Notes: a model not told the origin generated them from the letters alone. DNA of 64,000 nucleotides from DATEDA01 sp963789885 (GCA_963789885.1 CAWBNB010000071.1:242762-306761); one strand, 5' to 3'; shown: positions 8,091 to 17,091, numbered from the stretch's first letter. Program-made: numbers and translations.

Positions 8091-8625
8091 CGCCGTCCGC
8101 ATCGTCGGCGGCGAATGGCGCAGCCGCGTGATCCGTTTCCCGGCGGCGCGCGGGTTGCGGCCGACGCCCGACTCGGTGCGCGAGCGGCTCTTCAACTGGC
8201 TCGGCCAGGACCTCGCCGGCCGGCGCTGTCTCGACCTCTTCGCCGGTTCCGGCGCGCTCGGCTTCGAGGCCCTGTCGCGCGGGGCGGCCGCGGTGGTGAT
8301 GGTCGAATCCTCGCGGCTCGTGCACCGCCGCCTGAGGGAAACGGCGGAAGCGCTCGGGGCAGGCCCGCGACTCAGGCTGGTGCTGGGCGATGCGTTACAC
8401 TTTCTCGCGTCGCCGCCGCACGGCTTCGACGTGGTGTTCGTCGACCCGCCGTATGGGAGCGGGCTCGCGGCCAGGGTGCTGGAGCGCCTGCCGGGAGCGC
8501 TCGTTCCGGATGCGGTCGTCTACGTCGAGAGCGATTCGGCGTTCGCGGCCGGACCCGGCTGGCGGGTGACGCGCGAGGGGCGCGCAGGCGCCGTCCACTA
8601 TCGACTCATGCAGTGGAGAGGCTAG
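8071..8625 (+). CDS. rsmD: 16S rRNA guanine(966)-N2-methyltransferase
   Basis: RsmD methylates G966 of 16S rRNA. The typical start VRIVGGEWRSR, the SAM site DLFAGSGALGFEALSRGA and the catalytic FVDPPYGSG are present. I set the start at GTG 8071, which overlaps the M16 gene by 20 bases and gives 184 residues; starts further upstream add unrelated residues. It is followed one base later by coaD, a common pairing in proteobacteria. Confidence 0.92.
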   Translation: MRTKGSNAVRIVGGEWRSRVIRFPAARGLRPTPDSVRERLFNWLGQDLAGRRCLDLFAGSGALGFEALSRGAAAVVMVESSRLVHRRLRETAEALGAGPRLRLVLGDALHFLASPPHGFDVVFVDPPYGSGLAARVLERLPGALVPDAVVYVESDSAFAAGPGWRVTREGRAGAVHYRLMQWRG

Positions 8626-8626
8626 G

Positions 8627-9112
8627 ATGAAGGCAGTCTACCCGGGGACGTTCGACCCGCTGACCCGCGGGCATGAGGACATCATCCGGCGCGCGGCCGC
8701 CATCTTCGGCACGGTGGTGGTCGGCGTCGCCGACAGCCGCGGCAAGCGCCCGCTCTTCACGCTCGCTGAGCGCATCGACGTTGCCCGCGAGGTGTTGAAG
8801 CCCTATCCGAACATTTCGGTCGAGGGCTTCAGCGGGCTGCTCCGCGATTTCGTCCAGCAGCAGAAGGCGAATGTCATCGTCCGCGGCCTGCGCGCGGTGT
8901 CGGACTTCGAGTACGAGTTCCAGATGGCGGGAATGAACCGGGTGCTGATCCCCGATGTCGAAACCGTGTTCATGACGCCCGACGAGAAGTACCAGTTCAT
9001 TTCCGCGACGATCGTGCGGGAGATCGCCGTCCTCGGCGGCGACACCTCGAAGTTCGTGCACCCGCTCATCCACGCGCGGCTGCAGGCCAAGGTCGCGCAG
9101 CTCGGCGGCTAG
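8627..9112 (+). CDS. coaD: Pantetheine-phosphate adenylyltransferase
   Basis: CoaD transfers AMP from ATP to 4'-phosphopantetheine in coenzyme A synthesis. The N-terminal MKAVYPGTFDPLTRGHEDII carries the nucleotidyltransferase TxGH motif, and ISATIVREIA is the second ATP-binding signature. At 161 residues it has the usual length, and AGAGGCTAGG precedes the ATG. It follows rsmD and precedes a ferredoxin gene, the standard order in betaproteobacteria. Confidence 0.97.
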   Translation: MKAVYPGTFDPLTRGHEDIIRRAAAIFGTVVVGVADSRGKRPLFTLAERIDVAREVLKPYPNISVEGFSGLLRDFVQQQKANVIVRGLRAVSDFEYEFQMAGMNRVLIPDVETVFMTPDEKYQFISATIVREIAVLGGDTSKFVHPLIHARLQAKVAQLGG

Positions 9113-9150
9113 CGCGCCGATCCCGTCGCGGCGGCGGGTACGGAGTCCCC

Positions 9151-9420
9151 ATGGCGCTGATGATCACCGACGCCTGTATCAACTGCGACGTCTGTGAGCC
9201 GGAGTGTCCGAACGGCGCGATCTCGCAGGGGCCGGAGATCTACGTGATCGATCCGGGCCGGTGCACCGAGTGCGTCGGGCACTTCGACGAGCCGCAGTGT
9301 CGCAAGGTGTGCCCGGTCGACTGCATTCCGCTCGACCCGGATCACGTCGAGAGTCGCGCGGCGCTCCGTGCGAAGTACCTTCGCCTGATCGCCGAACCGA
9401 CCGGGGAAAAAGCGCGCTAG
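9151..9420 (+). CDS. YfhL-family 2[4Fe-4S] ferredoxin
   Basis: This small ferredoxin has two cysteine clusters. The first is CINCDVCEPECPNG and the second CTECVGHFDEPQCRKVCPVDC, whose longer insert between cysteines is characteristic of the YfhL/FdxN type. GGAG lies just before the ATG. Its electron partner is unknown. Length is 89 residues; the lysine/arginine-rich C-terminus is typical. Confidence 0.92.
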   Translation: MALMITDACINCDVCEPECPNGAISQGPEIYVIDPGRCTECVGHFDEPQCRKVCPVDCIPLDPDHVESRAALRAKYLRLIAEPTGEKAR

Positions 9421-9448
9421 GGGAGCCCGCGCGGCGGGCGCGGTCGCC

Positions 9449-11455
9449 CTACGCCGCGGCGCGCCGCGTCTCGCGGTCCTCGTCGTAGGACGGCGCGTGC
9501 TCCATTTCGAGCACGCGCTCGATCTCGGCCGCGAGGTGGTGGATGCTGTCGAGCTGGTGCATCAGGGTCGTCTCCACCTGCTCGAGCTCGCTCACCCGGT
9601 CCTCGAGCGTGTCGGTCGCGTGGTGGATGCGCTTGATCGACTCGAGGCGCCGCCGCAGCTGAAGCTGGTGCTCGCGGATCTGCATCTCCATCGGCGCCAT
9701 CACTGCGCGGAGCCAGGTTTCCGCCTCCTTGTTGGCGTACTGGTAGACGCGCCGCACCTGGCTCGCCAGCGTCTCGAAGAACCGGTGCATCACCGTCAGC
9801 TTCTCGTTGGTGAGCATCGTGCCGAGCGTGTCGAACTGGGTTTCGTAGCTGCGCGCCAGCCGGTCGAACTCCTTCTGGTAGCGGAAGAGCGAGAAGCGTT
9901 GCGGCCCGGCGAGCCGCAGCCCGTGCTCCTCGCCGAACTTGCGGTACATCGCCTCCATCATGGTCTGGATCTCGGCGATGACCCCGGCCGACCGCTCGAG
10001 CTTGCCGCGGAGGCCGTCGAAGTAACCCGACATCGCGCTGCGCAGGCTCGCGGTGAACCGGCTGCGCGCCATCCCCTTCAGCGTCCGGCGCGACTGCTCG
10101 TTCAGCGCGTCCATGCCGAGGTGGGTGAAGAGCATGTTGGTGAGCTGCGAGAACACGCCCCGCGTCGCCTGGAAGCGCGCTAGCCCCTTCTCGAACTCCT
10201 CCTTCTCGGCGCGCACCTTGCGCATCATCTCCTCGACCACGTCGAGGTTCTTGCCGCGCAAGGATCGCAGCTCGTAGAGCTGCTCGAGCACGCCCGCGAG
10301 GCGCGCCTCGAGGATCGAGCGCGTGTTGGCGAGAAGGTCGACGATCTCGTGCCGCGTGGTCTCGCGCACGATCGATTGCTTGCCCGGAATGAGCTGCGTG
10401 GAGAGCGCATGCTCGAGCTCGGGCAGGCGGCTCCGCGCGAGCAGCATCGCGTCGTCGGTGATCTTCCCCACCAGCCCCTTCTGCGCCGATACCGCGAGCA
10501 CCTGCTCGACCGGTACGCGCAGCACATCGCCCACCCACGCCATCTGCGAGGCTACCTCGGCGTCGATGTCCTCTTCGCTCCGCAGGCCGTCCCAGAGGGT
10601 GTCGATCTTGTTCACGACCACGTAGCGGCCTTTCTGGCGGCCGGGCACGGTGGCGATGTAGTCGTTCCACACCTCGGCGTCGGTCTTCGACACCCCGGTG
10701 TCGACGGCGAGGATGAACAGCACCGCGTGCGCGTTGGGCAGCAGGTTCAGGGTCAGCTCCGGTTCGGTGCCGATCGCGTTGAGCCCCGGCGTGTCGAGGA
10801 TGACCAGGCCCTGCTCGAGGAGGGGGTGCGGGAAATTGATCACCGCGTGCCGCCAGCACGGGATCTCCACCATGCCGTCGGCGGCGAAGCCCGCGGCCTG
10901 GCTCGAGTCGTGGTTGACGAAGAGACCATAGTGCTTCGCCTCCTCGATCGGCACGCGCTTCGTCTCGCGCACCTGCTGGAACGCCTCGACCAGCGCCTGC
11001 GCGTCGCCGACGTCGAGCGGGATCACGTGCCACTCGTCGGGAAACCGCTTGAACTCGCTGGTCGTGGCGTGGGTCGCCCGCGTCTCGATCGGCAGCAGCT
11101 GGATGCACGGCGACAGGGCCGCATCCCACTGCAGCTCGGTGGGGCACATGGTGGTGCGTCCGGTGGAGGAGGGCAGCAGGCGCCGGCCGTAGTCGGCGAA
11201 GAAGATGGCGTTGATCAGCTCGCTCTTGCCGCGCGAGAACTCGGCGACGAAGGCGATCGTGAGCTTGTCCTCGCCGAGGCGTTCGAGGAGGCTCGCGATC
11301 CGGAGCTCGGTCTGGGCGTCGGCGAGCTCGTTCTCCTGCAGCCAGCGCCGGTACGCGCCGATCCGGCTCGCGACATTGGCGCGCCATGCGCTATAGGCCT
11401 GGAACCGCTTCACCAGGCTCACCGCCGCGATCTGAGGAGTGCCCGCCAAGTCCAT
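9449..11455 (-). CDS. Bacterial dynamin-like large GTPase
   Basis: The 668-residue protein has an N-terminal GTPase domain: P-loop EFSRGKS (residues 72-78; the usual first glycine is alanine), switch threonines in STGRTTMCPTE, G3 LDTPGLNAIGTEPE and G4 VVNKIDTLWDG. The rest is largely helical with coiled-coil-like stretches near the C-terminus (residues about 590-650), as in dynamin-family stalks. No transmembrane helix is evident. Members of this family remodel or fuse membranes; the role here is not known. It lies between the ferredoxin gene and mutM, convergent with the former. Confidence 0.82.
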   Translation of the reverse strand: MDLAGTPQIAAVSLVKRFQAYSAWRANVASRIGAYRRWLQENELADAQTELRIASLLERLGEDKLTIAFVAEFSRGKSELINAIFFADYGRRLLPSSTGRTTMCPTELQWDAALSPCIQLLPIETRATHATTSEFKRFPDEWHVIPLDVGDAQALVEAFQQVRETKRVPIEEAKHYGLFVNHDSSQAAGFAADGMVEIPCWRHAVINFPHPLLEQGLVILDTPGLNAIGTEPELTLNLLPNAHAVLFILAVDTGVSKTDAEVWNDYIATVPGRQKGRYVVVNKIDTLWDGLRSEEDIDAEVASQMAWVGDVLRVPVEQVLAVSAQKGLVGKITDDAMLLARSRLPELEHALSTQLIPGKQSIVRETTRHEIVDLLANTRSILEARLAGVLEQLYELRSLRGKNLDVVEEMMRKVRAEKEEFEKGLARFQATRGVFSQLTNMLFTHLGMDALNEQSRRTLKGMARSRFTASLRSAMSGYFDGLRGKLERSAGVIAEIQTMMEAMYRKFGEEHGLRLAGPQRFSLFRYQKEFDRLARSYETQFDTLGTMLTNEKLTVMHRFFETLASQVRRVYQYANKEAETWLRAVMAPMEMQIREHQLQLRRRLESIKRIHHATDTLEDRVSELEQVETTLMHQLDSIHHLAAEIERVLEMEHAPSYDEDRETRRAAA

Positions 11456-11490
11456 GATGCGATTACCTTATCACGGCGGGAGAACGACGT

Positions 11491-12303
11491 CTAACTTTGG
11501 CAGACAGGGCAGAAATAGGTCGACCGCTGGCCCTGGACGACCCGCCGGATCGGCCGGCCGCAAGCCCGGCAGGCCTCGCCGGCACGGTCGTAGACGTAGT
11601 ACTGCTGCTGGAAGTAGCCGGGCGACCCGTCGGACTGCACGAAATCCCGGAGCGTGCTGCCGCCGGCTGCGATCGCGTCCTCCAGCGTCGCCCGGACCGC
11701 GGCGACGAGGCGCTCGCAGCGCTGCACCGATACCCGGTGCGCCGGTGTCCGCGGATGGATACCGGCCCGGAACAGGCTCTCGTTCGCGTAGATGTTGCCG
11801 ACGCCGGCGACCACGCGGTGATCCATGAGCGCGACCTTGATTGCGGCCCGCCGGCCGCGCTTAGCGGCGTGCAGCGCGGCTCCGGTGAACGCGCCGGAGA
11901 GGGGCTCGACGCCAAGGTGGGCGAGCAGGCGGTGGCGCGCAGGGTCGCCTTCGGTCCACAGCACCGCGCCAAAGCGCCGCGGATCGCGCAGCCTGACCGA
12001 GATGTCGCCGACGCCGAGATCGAAGTGGTCGTACGGGCCCGGCCGCTCGTCGTGCGGCACGATGCGCAGACTGCCCGACATCCCGAGATGCAGGATCAGC
12101 GTGCCGGTGCCGCAGTCGAGCAGCAGATACTTCGCGCGGCGCCCGACCGCCCGGATCTCGCGGCCAGCCAGACGCGCGGCGAGATTGCGCGGCACCGGCC
12201 AGCGCAGAGCACGGTTCCGCACCACGACCCCGGTGATCGTGCGCCGGGCGAGATGCGGCTCGATGCCGCGGCGCGTGATCTCGACTTCCGGCAGCTCGGG
12301 CAT
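11491..12303 (-). CDS. mutM: Formamidopyrimidine-DNA glycosylase
   Basis: MutM/Fpg excises 8-oxoguanine and other oxidised purines and cleaves the abasic site. The mature N-terminal PELPEVE supplies the catalytic proline and glutamate; the helix-two-turn-helix segment GVGNIYANESLFRAGIHP and the C-terminal zinc finger (CRACG ... CPVCQ) are complete. The ATG at 12303 is chosen because catalysis needs Pro directly after Met. The product has 270 residues. A second glycosylase of this family is encoded at 19701-20585. Confidence 0.96.
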   Translation of the reverse strand: MPELPEVEITRRGIEPHLARRTITGVVVRNRALRWPVPRNLAARLAGREIRAVGRRAKYLLLDCGTGTLILHLGMSGSLRIVPHDERPGPYDHFDLGVGDISVRLRDPRRFGAVLWTEGDPARHRLLAHLGVEPLSGAFTGAALHAAKRGRRAAIKVALMDHRVVAGVGNIYANESLFRAGIHPRTPAHRVSVQRCERLVAAVRATLEDAIAAGGSTLRDFVQSDGSPGYFQQQYYVYDRAGEACRACGRPIRRVVQGQRSTYFCPVCQS

Positions 12304-12394
12304 CGGCAACTATCCGGCGGTTCGAAGTGTCATAGTTATCGCGGCGAATCGGTCCGAGGGGACCGCCGAATCCATTCGCCGCAGGCGGGGGATT

Positions 12395-12423
12395 TTGTGG
12401 TTGTCCCCCCAGGGAAATATACC
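12395..12423 (+). promoter_or_regulatory. Candidate sigma-70 promoter for the TPR-lolB-ispE operon
   Basis: TTGTGG (12395-12400) and TATACC (12418-12423) are separated by 17 bases, 41 bases ahead of the TPR gene. The region lies in the divergent gap between mutM and the TPR gene. Confidence 0.45.
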
Positions 12424-12464
12424 TAAACTGGCGCCCTTCAATTCGCGTCTCGCGCAGTCCCCCG

Positions 12465-14261
12465 ATGACCCCTTCGAGCCTGCTCCGCCCCCTCGTTCCG
12501 GCCGCCGCGCGCGTGCTGCTCATCGCCGCTGTGGTGGCTCTCGCCGCGGCGTGCACGACGACGACGCGCACGGGCGGGGGCGAAGCGGCGGGAACCACCT
12601 CCGCGGGGTCGCAATCGATCGGCGCGGCGGGCCGTGCGAGGGCCGCGCCCGAGCCGTCCCCGGAGCTGCCGAACCAGGATCTGACGGGCGACGTGCTGTA
12701 TGAGTTCCTGATCGCGGAGATCGCCGGCCAGCGCGGCAACCTCGCGCTCTCCGCGCAGGCCTATGCCGATCTCGCGAAGCGCACGCGCGACCCGCGGCTC
12801 GCCGAGCGCGCTACCGAGATGGCGCTGCACGCCCGCATGCCGGAGGCGGCGATCGAGTCGGCGAAGATCTGGGCGGAAACGAGCCCCGGGAGCAGCCGGG
12901 CGCTCGCGACGGCGTCGAGCCTGCTCATCCGCGCGAACCGGCTCGACGAGGCCGAGCCGTACCTGCAGAAGGTGCTCGCGGTGCAGAGCGCGAACCGCGG
13001 CGACGGCTTCCTGCAGCTGAACGGCCTGCTCGCCAACAATCCCGACAAGGCGACGAACCTGCGCGTGATCCAGCGCCTCGCGCAGTCGTACCCGGACCTC
13101 GCGCAGGCCCACTTCGCCGTCGCGCAGGCGGCTTCCAGTGCCGGTCAGGACGACCTCGCGCTGAAGGAGATCCGCGAAGCCGCCCGGCTCTCGCCCGACT
13201 GGGAGCTCGCGGTGCTGTTCGAGGCGTCGCTCCTGCAGAAGACCTCGAACGACGCCGCGGCCGACCGGCTCGCGGGCTATCTCAAGACCCATCCGAAATC
13301 GCGCGAGGTGCGCCTCGCCTACGCGCGCACCCTGGTCGTCGACAAGAAATTCCCGGAAGCGCGCGGGCAGTTCGAGCAGCTGCTCAAGGACAACCCGGGT
13401 AACACCGACGTCGTGTTCGCGGTCGCGGTGCTGTCGATGCAGCTCGAGGACTGGCCGGGCGCCGAGGCGAACCTCAAGCGGCTGCTCGACCTCGGCTATG
13501 CGGACCGCAACTCGGTGCGCTTCTACCTCGGCCAGGTGTCCGAGGAGCAGAAGCGCTTCCCGGAGGCGCTGCAGTGGTACGGCGAGGTGACCCGGAGCGA
13601 GCAGTTCATGCCGGCGCAGATCCGCACCGCGCAGGTGATGTCGAAGCAGGGCGATCTCGCCGGCGCGCGCAAGTACCTGCAGAACGTGAGCGCCGCCAAC
13701 AACGACCAGCGCGCGCAGCTCATCATCGCCGAGGCGCAGCTGCTGCGCGACGCGAACCAGCCGAAGGAGGCGTTCGACGTCGTCGAGCGCGGCCTCGGCC
13801 AGCTGCCGAACAATCCGGATCTCCTCTACGACCATGCGATGCTCGCGGAGAAGCTCGACCGCATGGACATCCTCGAGGCGAACCTGCGCATGGTGATCAA
13901 GCTCAAGCCCGAGCACGCGCATGCCTACAACGCGCTCGGCTATTCGCTCGCCGACCGCAACCTCCGGCTGGACGAGGCGAAGGGCTTGATCGAGGAGGCG
14001 CTCAAGCTCGCGCCCGACGACTCCTACATCATCGACAGTCTGGGCTGGGTGCTCTACCGTCAAGGCAAGAACGACGAGGCGCTGAAGGAGCTGCAGCGCG
14101 CCTACGCGGGGCGCCCGGATGCGGAGATCGCCGCGCACCTCGGCGAGGTCCTGTGGGTCGTGGGCCGGCGGAGCGAAGCGCAGAAGATCTGGGACGAGGC
14201 GCTCGTGAAGGCACCCTCGAACGACGTCCTGATCAAGACCGTCCAGAAGTTCAAGCAGTAG
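12465..14261 (+). CDS. TPR-repeat outer-membrane lipoprotein
   Basis: The 598-residue protein has a lipoprotein signal (hydrophobic VLLIAAVVALAAAC, Cys30), then a Thr/Gly-rich linker and about ten tetratricopeptide repeats to the C-terminus, for example AYNALGYSLADRNLRLDEAK. It belongs to the TPR proteins encoded directly upstream of lolB in most betaproteobacteria; the function is not established, though the position suggests a link to envelope assembly. lolB begins 25 bases downstream. Confidence 0.88.
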   Translation: MTPSSLLRPLVPAAARVLLIAAVVALAAACTTTTRTGGGEAAGTTSAGSQSIGAAGRARAAPEPSPELPNQDLTGDVLYEFLIAEIAGQRGNLALSAQAYADLAKRTRDPRLAERATEMALHARMPEAAIESAKIWAETSPGSSRALATASSLLIRANRLDEAEPYLQKVLAVQSANRGDGFLQLNGLLANNPDKATNLRVIQRLAQSYPDLAQAHFAVAQAASSAGQDDLALKEIREAARLSPDWELAVLFEASLLQKTSNDAAADRLAGYLKTHPKSREVRLAYARTLVVDKKFPEARGQFEQLLKDNPGNTDVVFAVAVLSMQLEDWPGAEANLKRLLDLGYADRNSVRFYLGQVSEEQKRFPEALQWYGEVTRSEQFMPAQIRTAQVMSKQGDLAGARKYLQNVSAANNDQRAQLIIAEAQLLRDANQPKEAFDVVERGLGQLPNNPDLLYDHAMLAEKLDRMDILEANLRMVIKLKPEHAHAYNALGYSLADRNLRLDEAKGLIEEALKLAPDDSYIIDSLGWVLYRQGKNDEALKELQRAYAGRPDAEIAAHLGEVLWVVGRRSEAQKIWDEALVKAPSNDVLIKTVQKFKQ

Positions 14262-14286
14262 CCCCCGGTGCCGGCGCGGACGGGCG

Positions 14287-14832
14287 ATGCGCTCCTCCCG
14301 CAACCCGCTGCTCGCCGCCGGCGCCGCGCTCCTCCTCGCGTCGTGCGCGACGGTTCCCCCGGAAACGCTTCCGCCCGGCAGCTTCTCGCTCGTCGCCCGC
14401 GTGGCGGTGCGCTACGGCGACGAGGCGGCAAGCGGCCGCGTCACCTGGCGGCATAGCAGCGGCGCCGACGAGCTCGTGATCTCGACGCCGCTCGGGCAGG
14501 GCGTGGCCGAGATCACTCGCCGTGGCGGCGTCTATACGCTGATCGCCGCGAACGGCGAGCGGCATACCGCGACCGACCCCGAGCGCCTCACACAGCAGGT
14601 GCTCGGCTACGCGGTGCCGCTCGATGGCCTGCCCGACTGGGTACAGGGGCGGCCCGAGCCGGGCGTGGACGCGGTGACGCGCTACGATGGCGACCGGCTC
14701 GCCGAGCTGCGTCAACGCGGATGGCTGATCGACTACTCCGGCAGCGACGAACGGCCGCCGAAGCGCGTGCGAGTGACCCGCGGCGACCTGGACATCCGGC
14801 TGGCGATCGACGAATGGCAGCTTCCGCCGTGA
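14287..14832 (+). CDS. lolB: Outer-membrane lipoprotein receptor LolB
   Basis: LolB accepts lipoproteins from the periplasmic carrier LolA and inserts them in the outer membrane. The precursor has a lipoprotein signal with LLLASCATVP (Cys20) followed by a LolA/LolB-like beta-rich domain (FSLVARVAVRYGDEAASGRV; STPLGQGVAEI). At 181 residues it is of normal size, and it is in the conserved order TPR-lolB-ispE. Its stop codon falls in the first bases of a tandem repeat. Confidence 0.9.
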   Translation: MRSSRNPLLAAGAALLLASCATVPPETLPPGSFSLVARVAVRYGDEAASGRVTWRHSSGADELVISTPLGQGVAEITRRGGVYTLIAANGERHTATDPERLTQQVLGYAVPLDGLPDWVQGRPEPGVDAVTRYDGDRLAELRQRGWLIDYSGSDERPPKRVRVTRGDLDIRLAIDEWQLPP

Positions 14833-15015
14833 GCCCGCCGGGCCGCCCCAAGGGCGCACCCCGAGCGCGGTTTTGGCGGGAGGGTAGTCCAGTGAGCCCG
14901 CCGGGCCGCCCCAAGGGCGCACCCCGAGCGCGGTTTTGGCGGGAGGGTAGTCCAGTGAGCCCGCCGGGCCGCCCCAAGGGCGCACCCCGAGCGCGGTTTG
15001 GCGCGAGGCCAGTCC
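14829..15015. repeat. Three-copy 63-bp tandem repeat between lolB and ispE
   Basis: Copies begin at 14829, 14892 and 14955. The first two are identical; the third is complete apart from changes in its last 20 bases. Each carries the GC-rich core CCGGGCCGCCCCAAGGGCGC followed by ACCCCGAGCGCGG. The array fills the whole lolB-ispE gap, from the lolB stop to two bases before the ispE ATG. The core resembles intergenic palindromic repeats I know from other betaproteobacteria; no spacers are present, so it is not a CRISPR array. Confidence 0.95.
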
Positions 15016-15016
15016 G

Positions 15017-15883
15017 ATGAGTGCCTCGACCTGGGCACGCAGCTGGCCGGCGCCGGCGAAGCTGAATCTGTTCCTCCACGTCGTCGGCCGTCGCGACGAC
15101 GGCTACCATCTGCTGCAGACCGTCTTCCGGCTCATCGACCTTAGCGACATGCTCGCGTTCGCCCCCCGCGCCGATGGCGAAGTGCGGCTCGCGACGCCGA
15201 TTCCCGGGGTGTCGGGGGACGAGGACCTGGCCGTCCGCGCCGCGCGCCTGCTCAAACAGGCGGCCGGCATCGCGGCCGGGGCGATGATCCGGGTCGAGAA
15301 GCGGATCCCCGTCGGCGGCGGATTGGGCGGCGGGAGCTCCGATGCAGCGACGACGTTGATCGCGCTGAACGAGCTGTGGGGCGTGGGGCTGCCGCGGAGC
15401 GAGCTTGCGCGTCTCGGGCTCCGGCTGGGCGCCGACGTGCCGTTCTTCCTGCTCGGGGGGAACGCCTTCGCCGAAGGCATCGGCGAGGTCCTCACCCCCG
15501 TCGATCTCGAGCCCGCCTGGTACGTGGTGATCACCCCGCAAGTGGCTGTCTCCACGCGCGAAATCTTCGCGTCTAACGCGTTGACACGAAATACGAAACC
15601 GCTCAAAATTACGGCCTTTTTCGCGGGCGCCGGCGCGAACGATCTCGAGGCCGAGACGTGCCGGCGCTACCCGCAGGTCGCGCAGGCGCTCGACTGGCTG
15701 AAGGCCTTCGGCGACGCGCGGATGAGCGGGTCGGGATCGAGCGTGTTCGCGGCGTTCGGGTCGGAGAGCGAGGCACGCGCGGTCGCAGCGAGGATTCCCG
15801 GGGCGTGGCGCGGTGTCGCGGTCCGCGGACTGGATCGGCATCCGCTCGCCCCCGAACGGGTTGCACGACGGATTGGGGAGTAG
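15017..15883 (+). CDS. ispE: 4-diphosphocytidyl-2-C-methyl-D-erythritol kinase
   Basis: IspE phosphorylates CDP-methylerythritol in the MEP isoprenoid pathway. It is a GHMP kinase: substrate segment PAPAKLNLFLHVVGRRDDGY at residues about 12-31 and ATP loop PVGGGLGGGSSDAATTL at about 97-113, with a C-terminal MSGSGSSVFAAF motif. Length is 288 residues. No clear ribosome binding site is seen because the 63-bp repeat runs up to the ATG. Its last codons and stop lie inside the tRNA-Gln gene. Confidence 0.96.
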   Translation: MSASTWARSWPAPAKLNLFLHVVGRRDDGYHLLQTVFRLIDLSDMLAFAPRADGEVRLATPIPGVSGDEDLAVRAARLLKQAAGIAAGAMIRVEKRIPVGGGLGGGSSDAATTLIALNELWGVGLPRSELARLGLRLGADVPFFLLGGNAFAEGIGEVLTPVDLEPAWYVVITPQVAVSTREIFASNALTRNTKPLKITAFFAGAGANDLEAETCRRYPQVAQALDWLKAFGDARMSGSGSSVFAAFGSESEARAVAARIPGAWRGVAVRGLDRHPLAPERVARRIGE

Positions 15884-15950
15884 CCAAGCTGGTTAAGGCA
15901 GCGGATTTTGATTCCGCCATGCGAGGGTTCGAATCCTTCCTCCCCAGCCA
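15874..15950 (+). tRNA. tRNA-Gln (anticodon TTG), CCA encoded
   Basis: The cloverleaf is complete: acceptor TGGGGAG / CTCCCCA with G73, anticodon stem GCGGA / TCCGC around loop TTTTGAT (anticodon TTG), and T arm with loop TTCGAAT. The 3' CCA is encoded at 15948-15950. The 5' end overlaps the last ten bases of ispE, including its stop. This tRNA sits between ispE and prs in many betaproteobacteria. Confidence 0.97.
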
Positions 15951-15991
15951 ATTTCCGGGCGCGTAGCAGCGGCCGGCGGGATTCGAGTCGG

Positions 15992-16020
15992 CAGCCGCAA
16001 GCGGGCTTGCGGCTGTTTCA
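15992..16020 (+). terminator. Rho-independent terminator after tRNA-Gln
   Basis: CAGCCGCAAGC and GCTTGCGGCTG form an 11-bp complementary pair (the loop probably opens to six bases) followed by TTTCAGTTT. It lies 41 bases after the tRNA, so the upstream operon probably ends here. The remaining gap to prs (16021-16127) holds another GC-rich hairpin but no gene. Confidence 0.65.
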
Positions 16021-16127
16021 GTTTCTGATGGACCGCGCGCGGCGCAAGCACCCTTGCCGCGCGCTGCAAGCGCGCTCGCAGGTTCCGGTGCCGGGACGCC
16101 GCGAGCGAGGGTGCTGAGGCGCGGGCG

Positions 16128-17078
16128 ATGGCCTACGAGAACCTGGTGGTGTTCACGGGGAACGCGAACCCGCTCCTCGCGCACAACGTCGTCAAGCGCC
16201 TGAACATCCCGATCGGCCACGCGGTCGTCGGCAAGTTCTCCGACGGCGAGGTGATGGTCGAGATCCTCGAGAACGTCCGCGGCAAGGACGTGTTCGTGCT
16301 GCAGTCGACCTGCATGCCGACGAACGACAACCTGATGGAGCTGCTGGTGATGGTCGACGCGCTGCGGCGCGCCTCCGCCGGACGCATCACCGCGGCGATG
16401 CCGTACTACGGCTACGCGCGCCAGGACCGCCGCCCGAGCTCGGCGCGCGTCGCGATCAGCGCGAAGCTCGTCGCGAACATGCTCGCCGCGGTCGGCGTCG
16501 ACCGGGTGCTCACGATGGACCTGCACGCCGACCAGATCCAGGGGTTCTTCGACGTGCCGGTGGACAACATCTACGCCGCGCCGGTGCTGCTCGGCGACGT
16601 GTGGAAGCACAATTACGAGAACCTCGTCGTGGTCTCGCCGGACGTCGGCGGGGTGGTGCGGGCACGGGCGCTCGCGAAGCGGCTCGAGTCCGACCTCGCG
16701 ATCATCGACAAGCGCCGGCCGCGGCCGAACGTGTCGGAGGTGATGAACATCATCGGCGAGGTCGAGGGGCGCACCTGCGTGATCATGGACGACATCGTCG
16801 ACACCGCGAACACGCTGTGCCGCGCCTCGGATGCGCTGAAGGAGCACGGCGCGACGCGCGTGCTCGCCTACTGTACGCACGCGGTGTTGTCGGGTAGCGC
16901 GGTGCAGCGGATCGCCGAGTCGTCGCTTGACGAGGTGGTCGTCACCGACACCATCCCGCTGCGCGGCGACGCACAGGGCTGCAAGAAGATCCGGGTGCTG
17001 TCGGTGGCGGGGCTGCTCGCCGAGACGATCCTGCGGATCTCGAACGAGGACTCGGTATCGTCGCTCTTCATGGAGTAG
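16128..17078 (+). CDS. prs: Ribose-phosphate pyrophosphokinase
   Basis: Prs makes PRPP from ribose 5-phosphate and ATP for nucleotide, histidine and NAD synthesis. It has the class I features: FSDGEVMVEILENVRGKDVF near the N-terminus, the MDLHADQIQGFF signature and the PRPP loop CVIMDDIVDTANTL. Length is 316 residues, typical. It is followed by rplY and pth. Confidence 0.97.
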   Translation: MAYENLVVFTGNANPLLAHNVVKRLNIPIGHAVVGKFSDGEVMVEILENVRGKDVFVLQSTCMPTNDNLMELLVMVDALRRASAGRITAAMPYYGYARQDRRPSSARVAISAKLVANMLAAVGVDRVLTMDLHADQIQGFFDVPVDNIYAAPVLLGDVWKHNYENLVVVSPDVGGVVRARALAKRLESDLAIIDKRRPRPNVSEVMNIIGEVEGRTCVIMDDIVDTANTLCRASDALKEHGATRVLAYCTHAVLSGSAVQRIAESSLDEVVVTDTIPLRGDAQGCKKIRVLSVAGLLAETILRISNEDSVSSLFME

Positions 17079-17091
17079 CGCACGCCGTCCC

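Noticed and set aside
14829..15015. CRISPR array
   Set aside because: The copies are contiguous with no unique spacers, and no cas genes are in the window. The same applies to the 12-bp array at 47104-47151.
14721..15020. Protein made from the 63-bp repeats
   Set aside because: The repeat unit is a multiple of three and stays open on both strands, but the products are simple repeats of SPPGRPKGAPRARF type with no start signal. A DNA repeat is the better reading.
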